A stretch of DNA of 64,000 nucleotides from an uncultured Prevotellaceae bacterium. GTDB taxonomy: Bacteria > Bacteroidota > Bacteroidia > Bacteroidales > Bacteroidaceae. Location: assembly GCA_900321965.1 (NCBI GenBank), contig ONYA01000008.1:52716-116715 (forward strand). Direction: 5' to 3'. The notes beneath the pieces are model-generated. The model had not been told where the DNA came from, did no database searches, and saw nothing but the letters and a program-made list of their open reading frames with translations. Below, in pieces: positions 33,953-42,620 of the stretch. The first letter of the stretch is position 1, and every line of letters begins with the position of its first letter. The position numbers and the translations under genes were made by a program.

Positions 33953-33982
33953 AGAGTGAAGAGTGAAGAGTGAAGAGTGAAG
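33948..33982. repeat. 7-bp tandem repeat (AGTGAAG)
   Basis: Five units overlapping the folD stop. Each unit contains a GTG, and the next small gene appears to start at the GTG of the fourth unit, so unit number would change which frame is offered. Confidence 0.8.
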
Positions 33983-34167
33983 AATTGGCTACCGCTCAGG
34001 ATTGGTATGAGCGAGGTAACGAATACCGTAAGCAGAGCCTGTGGCACGAAGCCATCAACTGCTATATCCAGGCCATAGCGCTTGACCCCGACAGCCCTGC
34101 TGTCGAGGCCAAGCAGATGCTTGACGACATTATGGCGTTTTACTGCAAGGATATGTACAATCCTTGA
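33970..34167 (+). CDS. Short TPR-like protein
   Basis: 65 residues with one good tetratricopeptide repeat (AQDWYERGNEYRKQSLWHEAINCYIQAIALDPDS as helix A/helix B pattern, residues 9-42) and a second helix pair started. The start is taken as GTG within the heptamer tract; TTG (codon 6) is the alternative. Probably a small protein-protein adaptor. It follows folD by 17 bases. Confidence 0.6.
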   Translation: MKSEELATAQDWYERGNEYRKQSLWHEAINCYIQAIALDPDSPAVEAKQMLDDIMAFYCKDMYNP

Positions 34168-34184
34168 TGCCCTTCATCCTTTCA

Positions 34185-34192
34185 TACCTTTG
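34185..34192 (+). promoter_or_regulatory. -7 box TACCTTTG of the AEC transporter gene
   Basis: TACCTTTG, then 5 bases, then the ATG: a leaderless transcript is predicted. Confidence 0.7.
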
Positions 34193-34197
34193 TACCT

Positions 34198-35115
34198 ATG
34201 CTCGAAGTGATGATGACGCTGTTCGCCCTGGTTGTCGTGGGCTATGCAGCAGGGAAGTTGGGATATCTGGGTGGTGACTTCGACCGACAGCTGTCGAGTG
34301 TGGTCATCAACATCACGTGTCCGGCGCTGATTCTGTCGTCGGCGATGACGGGCGAGTTGCCCGACCGCCGCTATATCCTGCCCTTGCTGCTTATCAGTAC
34401 GCTGACCTACATCCTGCTGGCGGCGGCAGGCTTCTGGCTGCCGCGTTTGCTGACGAAGCGGCGCGACGACGAGGGAGCCATAGGCTTCGCCCTGATGTTC
34501 GGCAACGTAGGGTTTATGGGCTACCCTGTCGTGGCTTCCATCTTCGGCCACGAGGCCGTGTTCTATGCTGCTGTGCTCAACGTCGTCAACACGTTTGCCG
34601 TCTTCACGGTGGGAACGGTGCTGATAACGGGCCGGAGTGAGGTCGAAGGTGGGCGTTTCCAGAAGAAGGTGCTCTATTCCACGCCGATGCTGGCGGCCTA
34701 CCTGACGATGGGCATCGTGGCATTAGAGATAGACAATATCCCCACCGTCATCAGTCAGCCGCTGTCGATGCTCGGAGCCATCACCGTACCTGCGGCCTTG
34801 TTGATTATCGGCTCGTCAATGTCGAACCTGTCGCTACGCACGATGCTGGGCAATCGCACCGTCTATGCCACAACGCTATTGCGACTGGTACTGTTGCCTG
34901 TGGGCGTCCATTTCCTGATGCGGGCCTTGGGCTTCGATCCTTTTGTGGTGAATATCAACACGCTGGTCATCGCCATGCCCGTAGCCACTTACGGCACCAT
35001 CCTCTGTCTGAAATACGAGAAGGACACGACGATGATAACCGCCGTGACGTTTGTTACAACGCTGCTCGCTATGGTCAGCATCCCGTTGCTTGTCATGTTA
35101 CTTGGCATGAAGTAA
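34198..35115 (+). CDS. AEC-family transporter
   Basis: 305-residue inner-membrane protein with about ten helices in two inverted repeats, of the auxin efflux carrier family. LFALVVVGYAAGKLGYL and VINITCPALILSSA match the N-terminal family pattern, with MFGNVGFMGYPV as the crossover helix region and IIGSSMSNLS in the second half. Members export or import small carboxylates or related solutes; the substrate is unknown. It stands alone with its own promoter. Confidence 0.87.
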   Translation: MLEVMMTLFALVVVGYAAGKLGYLGGDFDRQLSSVVINITCPALILSSAMTGELPDRRYILPLLLISTLTYILLAAAGFWLPRLLTKRRDDEGAIGFALMFGNVGFMGYPVVASIFGHEAVFYAAVLNVVNTFAVFTVGTVLITGRSEVEGGRFQKKVLYSTPMLAAYLTMGIVALEIDNIPTVISQPLSMLGAITVPAALLIIGSSMSNLSLRTMLGNRTVYATTLLRLVLLPVGVHFLMRALGFDPFVVNINTLVIAMPVATYGTILCLKYEKDTTMITAVTFVTTLLAMVSIPLLVMLLGMK

Positions 35116-35257
35116 ACAAAATCGGCCTACTCGAACTACCCTAGCGTTTAAGTGCTTGTGTATAAATATGTTAAGGGTAGTCCCATCTGTAAAAATGGGA
35201 CTACCGTGACCCTACTTTGGGGCCAGATATGGTTTCTGTACTTCAAGGTCACAAGCG

Positions 35258-35503
35258 TTGAGCCTTGCAGAGCAAGCACTATCAGAAGCCAGAATCACAG
35301 AAGCGGAATACGAAAAGGCTGTCGCCATCATTAAGTCCAATGGCAGTAGTGAATCGTTTCCCATGAACTATTTGGCAAATGCACCGTTTGGGGAAAGAAT
35401 GCTTAAAACAAAAAACGTAGAGTGGAATGGTTTTTTGGATTTTACAGATAGTATGCAAGCAAGATATATGAAAGATTATGTTGGTTATCCGCAAAAAATG
35501 TAG
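35258..35503 (+). CDS. Small hypothetical protein (weak call)
   Basis: 81 residues starting at a TTG; no clear family. The helical start (LAEQALSEARITEAEYEKAVAII) and mixed-composition tail look coding, but no good promoter or ATG was found, and the frame is open for some codons upstream. It could be a fragment of a longer gene. Confidence 0.35.
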   Translation: MSLAEQALSEARITEAEYEKAVAIIKSNGSSESFPMNYLANAPFGERMLKTKNVEWNGFLDFTDSMQARYMKDYVGYPQKM

Positions 35504-35511
35504 TACCTTTG
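35481..35511 (+). promoter_or_regulatory. Promoter of the 76-residue gene
   Basis: TTGG (35481-35484), 19 bases, TACCTTTG (35504-35511), then CATT and the ATG. It lies in the 3' end of the preceding frame. Confidence 0.6.
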
Positions 35512-35515
35512 CATT

Positions 35516-35746
35516 ATGAAACTGAAAGAAGAGTTGACAAAAAAAATGCACTCTGAGTTTTCGGTGGACGCCGAAACAGATAAGAAACACCGTGCAGGGT
35601 GTGTCTGGGGGGTTGCTGGATTTGATGCAGAGGAAAAAGACATCGAAGAATGGGCTGCGTTTTACGGTGTGACTTATGACATCTGCATGGAATGGAAGTC
35701 CTATTGGCAAAATCTCGCTCATAACAATAAACAAGTTAGCAAATAA
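35516..35746 (+). CDS. Small hypothetical protein
   Basis: 76 residues, soluble and acidic, not recognised. EKDIEEWAAFYGVTYDICMEWKSYW at the C-terminus is a likely helix pair with several Trp/Tyr. The ATG is 4 bases after a -7 box, so a leaderless message is likely. The 178 bases that follow hold two imperfect direct copies of GTTAGGC(C/G)GTTT and no gene. Confidence 0.5.
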   Translation: MKLKEELTKKMHSEFSVDAETDKKHRAGCVWGVAGFDAEEKDIEEWAAFYGVTYDICMEWKSYWQNLAHNNKQVSK

Positions 35747-35924
35747 TTATAATTTGTTACGAAAAGTTAGGCCGTTTGTGCTAAAGTTAAACAAGGTTAG
35801 GCGGTTTATTTTTTTCGACGTAAGGTTTTGGTATATGCAGCAAACTCCCTACCTTTACCGATGTAAACCTCACCAAAGTGGTGGAGATAAAGTAAATAAG
35901 AAACATTTTTAAACCAAAAGAGCA

Positions 35925-36305
35925 ATGAAAGAATTAGAGCAAGAATATTTGGCTGAAATCGTCAAGATTTGGCCCAAATCGCCGGACATGGTGGAGTATT
36001 GCCGTAAGAAGGCTTCGGCCATCATCAAGTTATCTACTGGTCAGTTCATGGAGTTTGAGAAGCCAAGCATCGACACGGAGTTCTGCTTCGGCTATTCTGA
36101 CGATATGGACGGCAGCGACCGCAGGGGCGCACTGGATATGGCGCACCATGCCAGTACGAGCGAAGAGTATTTCAAGAATCGCAATCTCAGTGACCTGCGA
36201 GAGACGATAGAGCGTTATGAAGGGAAGAGCGAAGATTGTTGGAAGCCATACGTCACCCACCGCTACCGCGACCACGGAGTGAATATCAGGATAACCAAAT
36301 GGTAG
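35925..36305 (+). CDS. Hypothetical protein
   Basis: 126 residues, not recognised. It begins MKELEQEYLAEIVKIWPKSP, has FCFGYSDDMDGSDRRGALDM in the middle and a charged C-terminus (YRDHGVNIRITKW). Probably soluble. It converges on the DUF262 region; the minus-strand frame running under it is considered antisense. Confidence 0.5.
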   Translation: MKELEQEYLAEIVKIWPKSPDMVEYCRKKASAIIKLSTGQFMEFEKPSIDTEFCFGYSDDMDGSDRRGALDMAHHASTSEEYFKNRNLSDLRETIERYEGKSEDCWKPYVTHRYRDHGVNIRITKW

Positions 36306-36682
36306 CAATTCTTCTTCCGTAAACGACCTATCGAAGTCATCATCCATCAGCAGAACAAGCATCCTGTCGATGGTTTCGCTTATCCCTTTGATGTGCTTTG
36401 TATAGAGGGTTTTCGTTGCATTATAAACCATACTTACAGACATCGGACACTCCATCAATCCTGACCATACATTCTCCACCTCATAAAGACACTTCCTGTA
36501 TTTAAAGAGAGCTTCAAACATGTAATGTATATCACGACTTCCTCTGATAAATCTAGCATCATTGATTAGCTTTTTGTGGTAATCATTTTCAAGAAGTGGT
36601 TTAAGCAACTGACGGAACTCTTCTAACTTTTCAGGTGAGCAAGACTTGCTGATGATCCCTTCATATTCATCGTCAAATGTTA
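36306..36682 (-). pseudogene. Truncated or ATG-less gene directly downstream of the DUF262 gene
   Basis: An open minus-strand frame begins right after the DUF262 stop codon and reads VTFDDEYEGIISKSC, then EKLEEFRQLLKPLL, DARFIRGSRDIHYMFEALFK and later MDDDFDRSFTEEELL. The composition is protein-like and helical, but there is no in-frame ATG near the front, and from 36305 the frame continues only as antisense of the convergent gene. It may be a helper of the DUF262 protein, cut at a junction near 36305, or be read after a non-standard start. Confidence 0.4.
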
Positions 36683-38788
36683 CTAACTATCATTGTTGTC
36701 GTTATTTATTACGAAGACAATGTCATCGTTAACTTCGCCTTCATTGAGTGGATAACGGTCAACAACACGTCTCAATACTTTTATTTTTGTATTCGTATCA
36801 GTATTTAGGAATACATAAAGACCATCATCAATCTTCCTATTGTTTTTATCATCAATTCTTACAAAATAAGCTTCGTTAGGATCATCTGCGAGGTCAAAAA
36901 GTGGTTGAGGGTCGAGGTCGAAAAGCTGCTGATATAACCAAAGCACAGAGCTAGTCCATTCCCCATACTTATGTTGATATGACTTCCCGTAGAAAATGAC
37001 TTCCTTTAGATTCTTGTATGTAAAATCATAGTCTTCATCGTCAAGCGTAACATGAACCATCGGCTGAGATTGGGGCTTGAATGCAGACTCAGGGTATTTC
37101 CAAATACCTAATGATTTTTCTACAAGTTTGTCTCTACGCTCTTTCATCTGTTCCTCCGTCCAAACGGACTGCTGACGGATATACTCATTAAGGATTAAAC
37201 CACCAGTACTGTATACCATCTCTTTTTTCTGAGCGAAAGGAAGATTGCTAAGTGCAGAGTTGTAAGCTGTCACTGTAAGATTAGCTATCGTGTGTAACCA
37301 TTTACCATGGAGCTCCTGTGCTTCCGCCTGAGTGCATCCCAGGTCATTCACCCATGCAGACGTGAGTGTCTGTGGCATAATATGTTCTACACTAAAAGGC
37401 TTTTCTGAAGGACTTAGGTTAATCTTTTGCAAACGTTCATATACGTTAATCGTCTCAGCGCCTGCACTTCTTTCCAAGCAATCGAAGATATAGGCTCTAA
37501 TGTGTGGCTTTAAATGATATATATCCCGTTCGCCGAATGAACTGGCAAAGAATTCATCTTTGGGATAATTTTCCTTAATATTTTCCAAAAGATAAACAAG
37601 GACATCTGAATAAGAAGCAATCTGCTCTCCTTTCAATGCAAGGACTCTCCGATGAAGACTGGCAAAGAGACTTCGTAACTCATAAGATGGTTCATCACAA
37701 ACGATTCTGCGGAACAAGAAAGATTCAAGAACCGTCAATACTTTTATCAGTTCGCTTTCAGGGTCATTGTCATTAAGATATTTGTCGTAGTAGGACATTA
37801 AGAAAATATCCATGACTGTCATACGCAGACGGTCTAAACGCTCTTTAATGGCATTAGCTTTTATTGAGCCTAAATCATGCTTGCGAAGTTTGTTGAATAT
37901 TTTGGCATAGTGAAGCATGTCGTTAAGTACATCCTCAGATCCTTTCCCTTTAGCATATTCCTTGAATTGGTTGTATATCTCTGTAATCTTCACCTTGCCA
38001 TAATAAAGCATTAGGTAATTGAAAATAAACTCGTCAAGTCCATTTTTGCCACATTCCTTCGAAAGCCGTTCTATCTGATACCAATAATCTCTGTAGAGTT
38101 TCTCTTGCATACTTGGTTTCTGCCCCATAAGAATGAAATTCCTAATCTTGTCAGACTCTTCAAGGGCAAGTCCAGTGGAATTAAGGCTCTCAAATATCAA
38201 CTGAGGGTCATCGCGTTCTATATCCAACTCAATTGAAATAATCTGCAATTTCTCAATAGCGTCGCTTAGTTGTTGAAGCGTCAACTCTCTTCTGTTCACT
38301 ATACGTTCGTAAAAATATCGATAGTTCACCGTTACATTGGAGTCGTTCTTATATTTGTCCTCAGTATCAAAAACCAAATTAGAAAACGCCTCTTTATCAT
38401 TATTGTAAGGACGTAAACGAAGCTTGTTCACTTCGTCATCTTCTGCAACTATGTAGGTGTTACGGATATAATCAGCTGTCTTTTGGTCTTTTTCTTCCGT
38501 AAACTTGCCTTTCTTGACTGCATTTATCATTGCAATCATAATGAGTGATACGGTTGTGATGCGCTGTTGACCATCTATGATAGTGAAATGTCGGTCATCG
38601 TTATTTGCCGATACAATGCTGCCAAAAAAGTGCGATCGCTTTTCTTTTTTATGGATGGCCACTAAATCATCATACAGTTTAATACAATTCTCTCGTTTCC
38701 AGTTATAATTACGCTGATAAACAGGAATGTCAAATCTCTTTTTTGTGCCCTCTAAGAAACTGTAGAGCCACTTTGCCTGTCCGATCAT
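36683..38788 (-). CDS. DUF262/DUF1524 protein, GmrSD-type restriction candidate
   Basis: 701 residues. The N-terminal DUF262 part has FDIPVYQRNYNWKRENC and the DGQQRITT nucleotide-binding motif (ParB/sulfiredoxin-like). The DUF1524 region has VEHIMPQTL...W with TAYNSALSNLPFAQK, an HNH/His-Me finger nuclease pattern. This pairing is that of GmrSD type IV restriction enzymes, which cut glucosylated or otherwise modified phage DNA. A C-terminal extension (residues 600-701) lacks a recognised domain. GC is lower than in the metabolic genes. Confidence 0.85.
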   Translation of the reverse strand: MIGQAKWLYSFLEGTKKRFDIPVYQRNYNWKRENCIKLYDDLVAIHKKEKRSHFFGSIVSANNDDRHFTIIDGQQRITTVSLIMIAMINAVKKGKFTEEKDQKTADYIRNTYIVAEDDEVNKLRLRPYNNDKEAFSNLVFDTEDKYKNDSNVTVNYRYFYERIVNRRELTLQQLSDAIEKLQIISIELDIERDDPQLIFESLNSTGLALEESDKIRNFILMGQKPSMQEKLYRDYWYQIERLSKECGKNGLDEFIFNYLMLYYGKVKITEIYNQFKEYAKGKGSEDVLNDMLHYAKIFNKLRKHDLGSIKANAIKERLDRLRMTVMDIFLMSYYDKYLNDNDPESELIKVLTVLESFLFRRIVCDEPSYELRSLFASLHRRVLALKGEQIASYSDVLVYLLENIKENYPKDEFFASSFGERDIYHLKPHIRAYIFDCLERSAGAETINVYERLQKINLSPSEKPFSVEHIMPQTLTSAWVNDLGCTQAEAQELHGKWLHTIANLTVTAYNSALSNLPFAQKKEMVYSTGGLILNEYIRQQSVWTEEQMKERRDKLVEKSLGIWKYPESAFKPQSQPMVHVTLDDEDYDFTYKNLKEVIFYGKSYQHKYGEWTSSVLWLYQQLFDLDPQPLFDLADDPNEAYFVRIDDKNNRKIDDGLYVFLNTDTNTKIKVLRRVVDRYPLNEGEVNDDIVFVINNDNNDS

Positions 38789-38905
38789 ATTGTTTTATGT
38801 TTTTAGTTCTTTTGTTTGAAGAACATAATTACGCAGGAGAGAGGGAGCATCCGAACGTCGTTAATGCAGCTGCTCTGTGATGGTACGGACACCCCTCTGT
38901 TTTTA

Positions 38906-39142
38906 TCATGCAGCCACACCTATCTCATACAAATATTCAGGTGCGAAGTCGGCGCCATTTTCCCACTCAATGGTGTTGAACTTGATGGTGAAGCGCTTAA
39001 AGAATTCCAAATCCTTCAGAGGTGCGAATACAGCACCATTAAGATGCTGAGACAAGTCTACGATTCTCGTCTCACCATTATTGAACAGCAACTTAACTCT
39101 GTAGCCGTCCAAATAATCTGCTTTTATAACTTCAATAAACAT
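38906..39142 (-). CDS. DUF2442 protein
   Basis: 78 residues: VIKADYLDGYRVKLLFNNGE and FAPLKDLEFFKRF follow the DUF2442 pattern. It is 8 bases downstream of a DUF4160 gene. DUF4160/DUF2442 pairs are common in bacteria and have the size and order of toxin-antitoxin modules; that function is inferred and not established for this pair. Confidence 0.82.
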   Translation of the reverse strand: MFIEVIKADYLDGYRVKLLFNNGETRIVDLSQHLNGAVFAPLKDLEFFKRFTIKFNTIEWENGADFAPEYLYEIGVAA

Positions 39143-39150
39143 AGTACTCT

Positions 39151-39408
39151 TTATTTAAGTGGTTCAATCTTGTCAAGTTGCTCACCTTTCTGAGCCTTTT
39201 CCCAATTCGCCATCAACTCCTGACGGTGATCTTCAAGCCATTCAAGTATCATTCGCAATGCTCTGCCTGGCATCTCGCCTTTGACGATTCCGTCTTTGAT
39301 GTTCACGATGCACTTATAGTCACCATACCATGCATGAAAATGGGGTGGTTGATGATCTGAGAAGTTCATCCAAATGTATATTCCGTAAAAGAAACAAATC
39401 TGTGGCAT
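39151..39408 (-). CDS. DUF4160 protein
   Basis: 85 residues with the DUF4160 pattern: IYIWMNFSDHQPPHFHAWYG (the DHxPPHFHxxYG block) and LEWLEDHRQELMANWEKA at the C-terminus. It precedes the DUF2442 gene by 8 bases, probably as one two-gene unit with a TACTTTTG -7 box at 39464-39457. Confidence 0.83.
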   Translation of the reverse strand: MPQICFFYGIYIWMNFSDHQPPHFHAWYGDYKCIVNIKDGIVKGEMPGRALRMILEWLEDHRQELMANWEKAQKGEQLDKIEPLK

Positions 39409-39456
39409 AACTCTTATCTGTTTTTAGTAAATGTTAATATCGTCGTATTCTGTTTG

Positions 39457-39464
39457 CAAAAGTA
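39457..39464 (-). promoter_or_regulatory. -7 box TACTTTTG of the DUF4160/DUF2442 pair
   Basis: The minus strand reads GAATACTTTTGCAAAC 48 bases before the ATG; no good -33 box was seen. Confidence 0.45.
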
Positions 39465-39593
39465 TTCTTTGAACAACGTTGGTTTTTTCATACAATTATA
39501 ATGATGTGCAAATTTACGAACTTATTCTGAAACCACCAAACTTTTTCCATAATAAAGTAAAAGAGGTGTAAAAATGACATTTTTGCTATTTTA

Positions 39594-39625
39594 TTTGGTC
39601 GTTTGCTTACTAATTTGTACCTTTG
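39594..39625 (+). promoter_or_regulatory. Promoter of the vor operon
   Basis: TTTG (39594-39597), 20 bases, TACCTTTG (39618-39625) then CACC. Confidence 0.82.
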
Positions 39626-39664
39626 CACCCCGAATTTGGATTTAATGCATTAAACAAGGATAAT

Positions 39665-39892
39665 ATGGCAAAATTGAAAGGCGCCATCGAGGTGAACACT
39701 GAGCGGTGTAAGGGATGCCAATTGTGCATCATTGCATGCCCTCAGAAGGTTATCGCTATGGCTGGTAAAGTGAATCTGCACGGCTACCCTTATGTGGAGG
39801 CTGTCAACGAGGAGGCCTGTGTTGGCTGTGCCTCGTGCGGCATCGTCTGCCCCGACGGGTGTATCACCGTGTATCGTGTTAAACAGGAGTAA
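39665..39892 (+). CDS. 4Fe-4S ferredoxin subunit of 2-oxoacid:ferredoxin oxidoreductase
   Basis: 75 residues with two CxxCxxCxxxCP-type clusters: CKGCQLCIIACP and CVGCASCGIVCP. It is the electron-carrying delta-like subunit of the oxidoreductase encoded by the next three genes. The ATG at 39665 is preferred to an earlier in-frame start that overlaps the promoter. Confidence 0.9.
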   Translation: MAKLKGAIEVNTERCKGCQLCIIACPQKVIAMAGKVNLHGYPYVEAVNEEACVGCASCGIVCPDGCITVYRVKQE

Positions 39893-39916
39893 AGGAGTAA
39901 GGAGAAAAGTAGTAAA

Positions 39917-41011
39917 ATGTCTATGCAAGAGAAAGAGGTTGTATTGATGAAAGGTAACGAGGCGATAGCCCACGCTGCCATTCGTTGCGGATGCGACGGC
40001 TATTTCGGCTATCCTATTACTCCGCAGAGTGAAGTTATCGAGACGCTGGCCGAACTGAAGCCCTGGGAGACCACCGGTATGCAGGTGGTGCAGGCCGAGA
40101 GCGAGCTGGCGTCGATTTATATGGTCTATGGTGCTGCCGGTGCCGGCAAGCGCGCTATGACCTCCAGTTCGTCTCCTGGCATCGCCCTGATGCAGGAGGG
40201 TATCACCTACATGGCTGGCGCTGAGGTGCCGGGCGTGTTTGTCAACGTCCAGCGTGGCGGCCCCGGTCTGGGCACTATCCAGCCCTCGCAGGGTGACTAC
40301 TTCCAGGCTACCCGTGGCGGTGGTAATGGCGACTATAAGGTCATCGTGCTGGCCCCGAACTCCGTTCAGGAGATGGCCGACTTCGTTGACCTCGCCTTCG
40401 AGCTGGCCTTTAAGTATCGTAATCCGGCCATGATTCTTTCTGACGGTGTCATCGGTCAGATGATGGAGAAGGTGGTGCTGCCGCCTTACAAGCCCCGTCG
40501 TACGGACGAGGAGGTCATCAAGCAGTGTCCTTGGGCTTCTACTGGTAAGCCGAAGAACCGTGAGCGTGTTGTCATCACCTCACTGGAGCTGAAGCCTGAG
40601 ATTATGGAGCAGCGCAACATCGCTCTTCAGGAGAAATATGCGAAGATTCAGGAGAACGAGGTTCGCTACGAGCAACATTTGATGGACGATGCCGAGTATG
40701 CCATCGTCGCCTTCGGTTCTGCTGCCCGTATTGCTGAGAAGTCTGTAGAGATTGCCCGTGAGCAGGGTGTCAAGGTCGGCTTGTTCCGTCCCATCACACT
40801 GTTCCCGTTCCCCGAGAAGCAGATTGCTGAGTTGTCGAAGAAGGTGAAGGGTATCCTCGTGGCTGAAATCAACGCCGGACAGATGGTACAGGACGTTCGC
40901 TTGGCTGTGAACGGTGCTGTGCCTGTAGAGCAGTTCGGTCGTCTGGGCGGTATCGTTCCCGATCCCGAAGAGATTGTGGATGCTTTAAAAGAAAAGGTTA
41001 TGGAGATATAG
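39917..41011 (+). CDS. vorB: 2-oxoacid:ferredoxin oxidoreductase alpha subunit (VorB-like)
   Basis: 364 residues. GYFGYPITPQSEVIE and MVYGAAGAGKRAMTSSSSPG are the pyrimidine-binding and core motifs of the family. With the beta and gamma subunits it converts branched-chain or other 2-oxoacids and CoA to acyl-CoA while reducing ferredoxin, or the reverse. The VorB label rests on similarity of pattern; KorA-type specificity is possible. Second gene of the operon. Confidence 0.87.
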   Translation: MSMQEKEVVLMKGNEAIAHAAIRCGCDGYFGYPITPQSEVIETLAELKPWETTGMQVVQAESELASIYMVYGAAGAGKRAMTSSSSPGIALMQEGITYMAGAEVPGVFVNVQRGGPGLGTIQPSQGDYFQATRGGGNGDYKVIVLAPNSVQEMADFVDLAFELAFKYRNPAMILSDGVIGQMMEKVVLPPYKPRRTDEEVIKQCPWASTGKPKNRERVVITSLELKPEIMEQRNIALQEKYAKIQENEVRYEQHLMDDAEYAIVAFGSAARIAEKSVEIAREQGVKVGLFRPITLFPFPEKQIAELSKKVKGILVAEINAGQMVQDVRLAVNGAVPVEQFGRLGGIVPDPEEIVDALKEKVMEI

Positions 41012-41118
41012 GAAGATAGAAGGAGATAGATGAAGATAAAGGACAATAGTATAATACTATCCCCAAAGTAATGTCCTCTAACTTCTTCTAACTTCCTCTA
41101 ACTTCTTCTAACTTCTTA
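41012..41118. repeat. 10-bp tandem repeats around a palindrome
   Basis: Four TCTAACTTCT units (41077-41116) face degenerate GAAGATAGAA-type units (about 41012-41040), which are roughly their inverse. Between them lies the perfect palindrome ATAGTAT/ATACTAT (41046-41060) and GGACA/TGTCC. The whole could fold into one long imperfect hairpin between vorB and the beta-subunit gene. Confidence 0.65.
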
Positions 41119-41130
41119 AAAATAAGAACA

Positions 41131-41895
<765 letters not shown>

Positions 41896-41897
41896 AA

Positions 41898-42039
41898 GCC
41901 CACCCCCAGCCCCTCCCCAAGGGAGGGGAGTCTGAATAGACTGGAGGTGAAAGTTAATATAATAATGAGTAACAATTAATTAAGGAGACCCCCATGGTAA
42001 CTATACTCCCCTCCCTTGGGGAGGGGTTGGGGGTAGGCT
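41898..42039. repeat. GC-rich inverted-pair element 3
   Basis: Left arm 41898-41931 (GCCCACCCCCAGCCCC...) begins 3 bases after the beta-subunit stop; right arm 42005-42039 ends 3 bases before the gamma-subunit ATG. About 73 bp lie between. In frame, the right arm would encode LPSLGEGLGVG, the same peptide as at the folD start. Confidence 0.8.
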
Positions 42040-42041
42040 AT

Positions 42042-42587
42042 ATGAAGAAAGAAATAATTATCAGTGGTTTCGGCGGTCAGGGTGTGCTCTCGATGGGTAA
42101 GATCCTGGCCTACAGTGGACTGATGGAGGATAAGGAGGTCACGTGGATGCCCGCCTACGGTCCCGAGCAGCGTGGCGGTACGGCCAACGTGACGGTTATC
42201 GTCAGCGACGAGCGCATCTCGTCGCCCATCCTCAGCCGTTACGACATCGCCATCGTGCTCAACCAGCCCTCGCTCGAGAAGTTCGAGCCGAAGATCAAGC
42301 CCGGCGGCATACTCATCTACGACGGCTTCGGCATTATCAATCCCCCGACGCGCAAGGACATCACCGTCTACCGCATCGACGCTATGGACAAGGCTGCCGA
42401 GATGAAGAACGGCAAGGTCTTCAATATGATTGTCCTCGGCGGACTGCTCAAGGTGGCTCCCGTCGTCAGTACCCACGGTGTGGAGAAGGCTCTGAAAAAG
42501 ACCCTCCCCGAGCGCCATCACGACCTCATCCCCCTGAACATGCAGGCTGTGGAAGAGGGTGCCAAGATTATCGAGGAAGTGAAGTAA
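42042..42587 (+). CDS. 2-oxoacid:ferredoxin oxidoreductase gamma subunit
   Basis: 181 residues of the catalytic gamma-domain family: IIISGFGGQGVLSMGKILAY and YGPEQRGGTANV are the signature blocks. It is the last subunit of the operon. I choose ATG 42042; the longer frame start lies before a repeat arm. A hairpin (AGGAAGTG/CACTTCCT, 42574-42596) spans its stop codon. Confidence 0.92.
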   Translation: MKKEIIISGFGGQGVLSMGKILAYSGLMEDKEVTWMPAYGPEQRGGTANVTVIVSDERISSPILSRYDIAIVLNQPSLEKFEPKIKPGGILIYDGFGIINPPTRKDITVYRIDAMDKAAEMKNGKVFNMIVLGGLLKVAPVVSTHGVEKALKKTLPERHHDLIPLNMQAVEEGAKIIEEVK

Positions 42588-42620
42588 GCACTTCCTGACA
42601 GATACTGATTGCATCCGTCT

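Noticed and set aside
36030-36305. C-terminal half of the minus-strand frame below the 126-residue gene
   Set aside because: It is exact antisense of a better-supported plus-strand gene and changes character at 36305.
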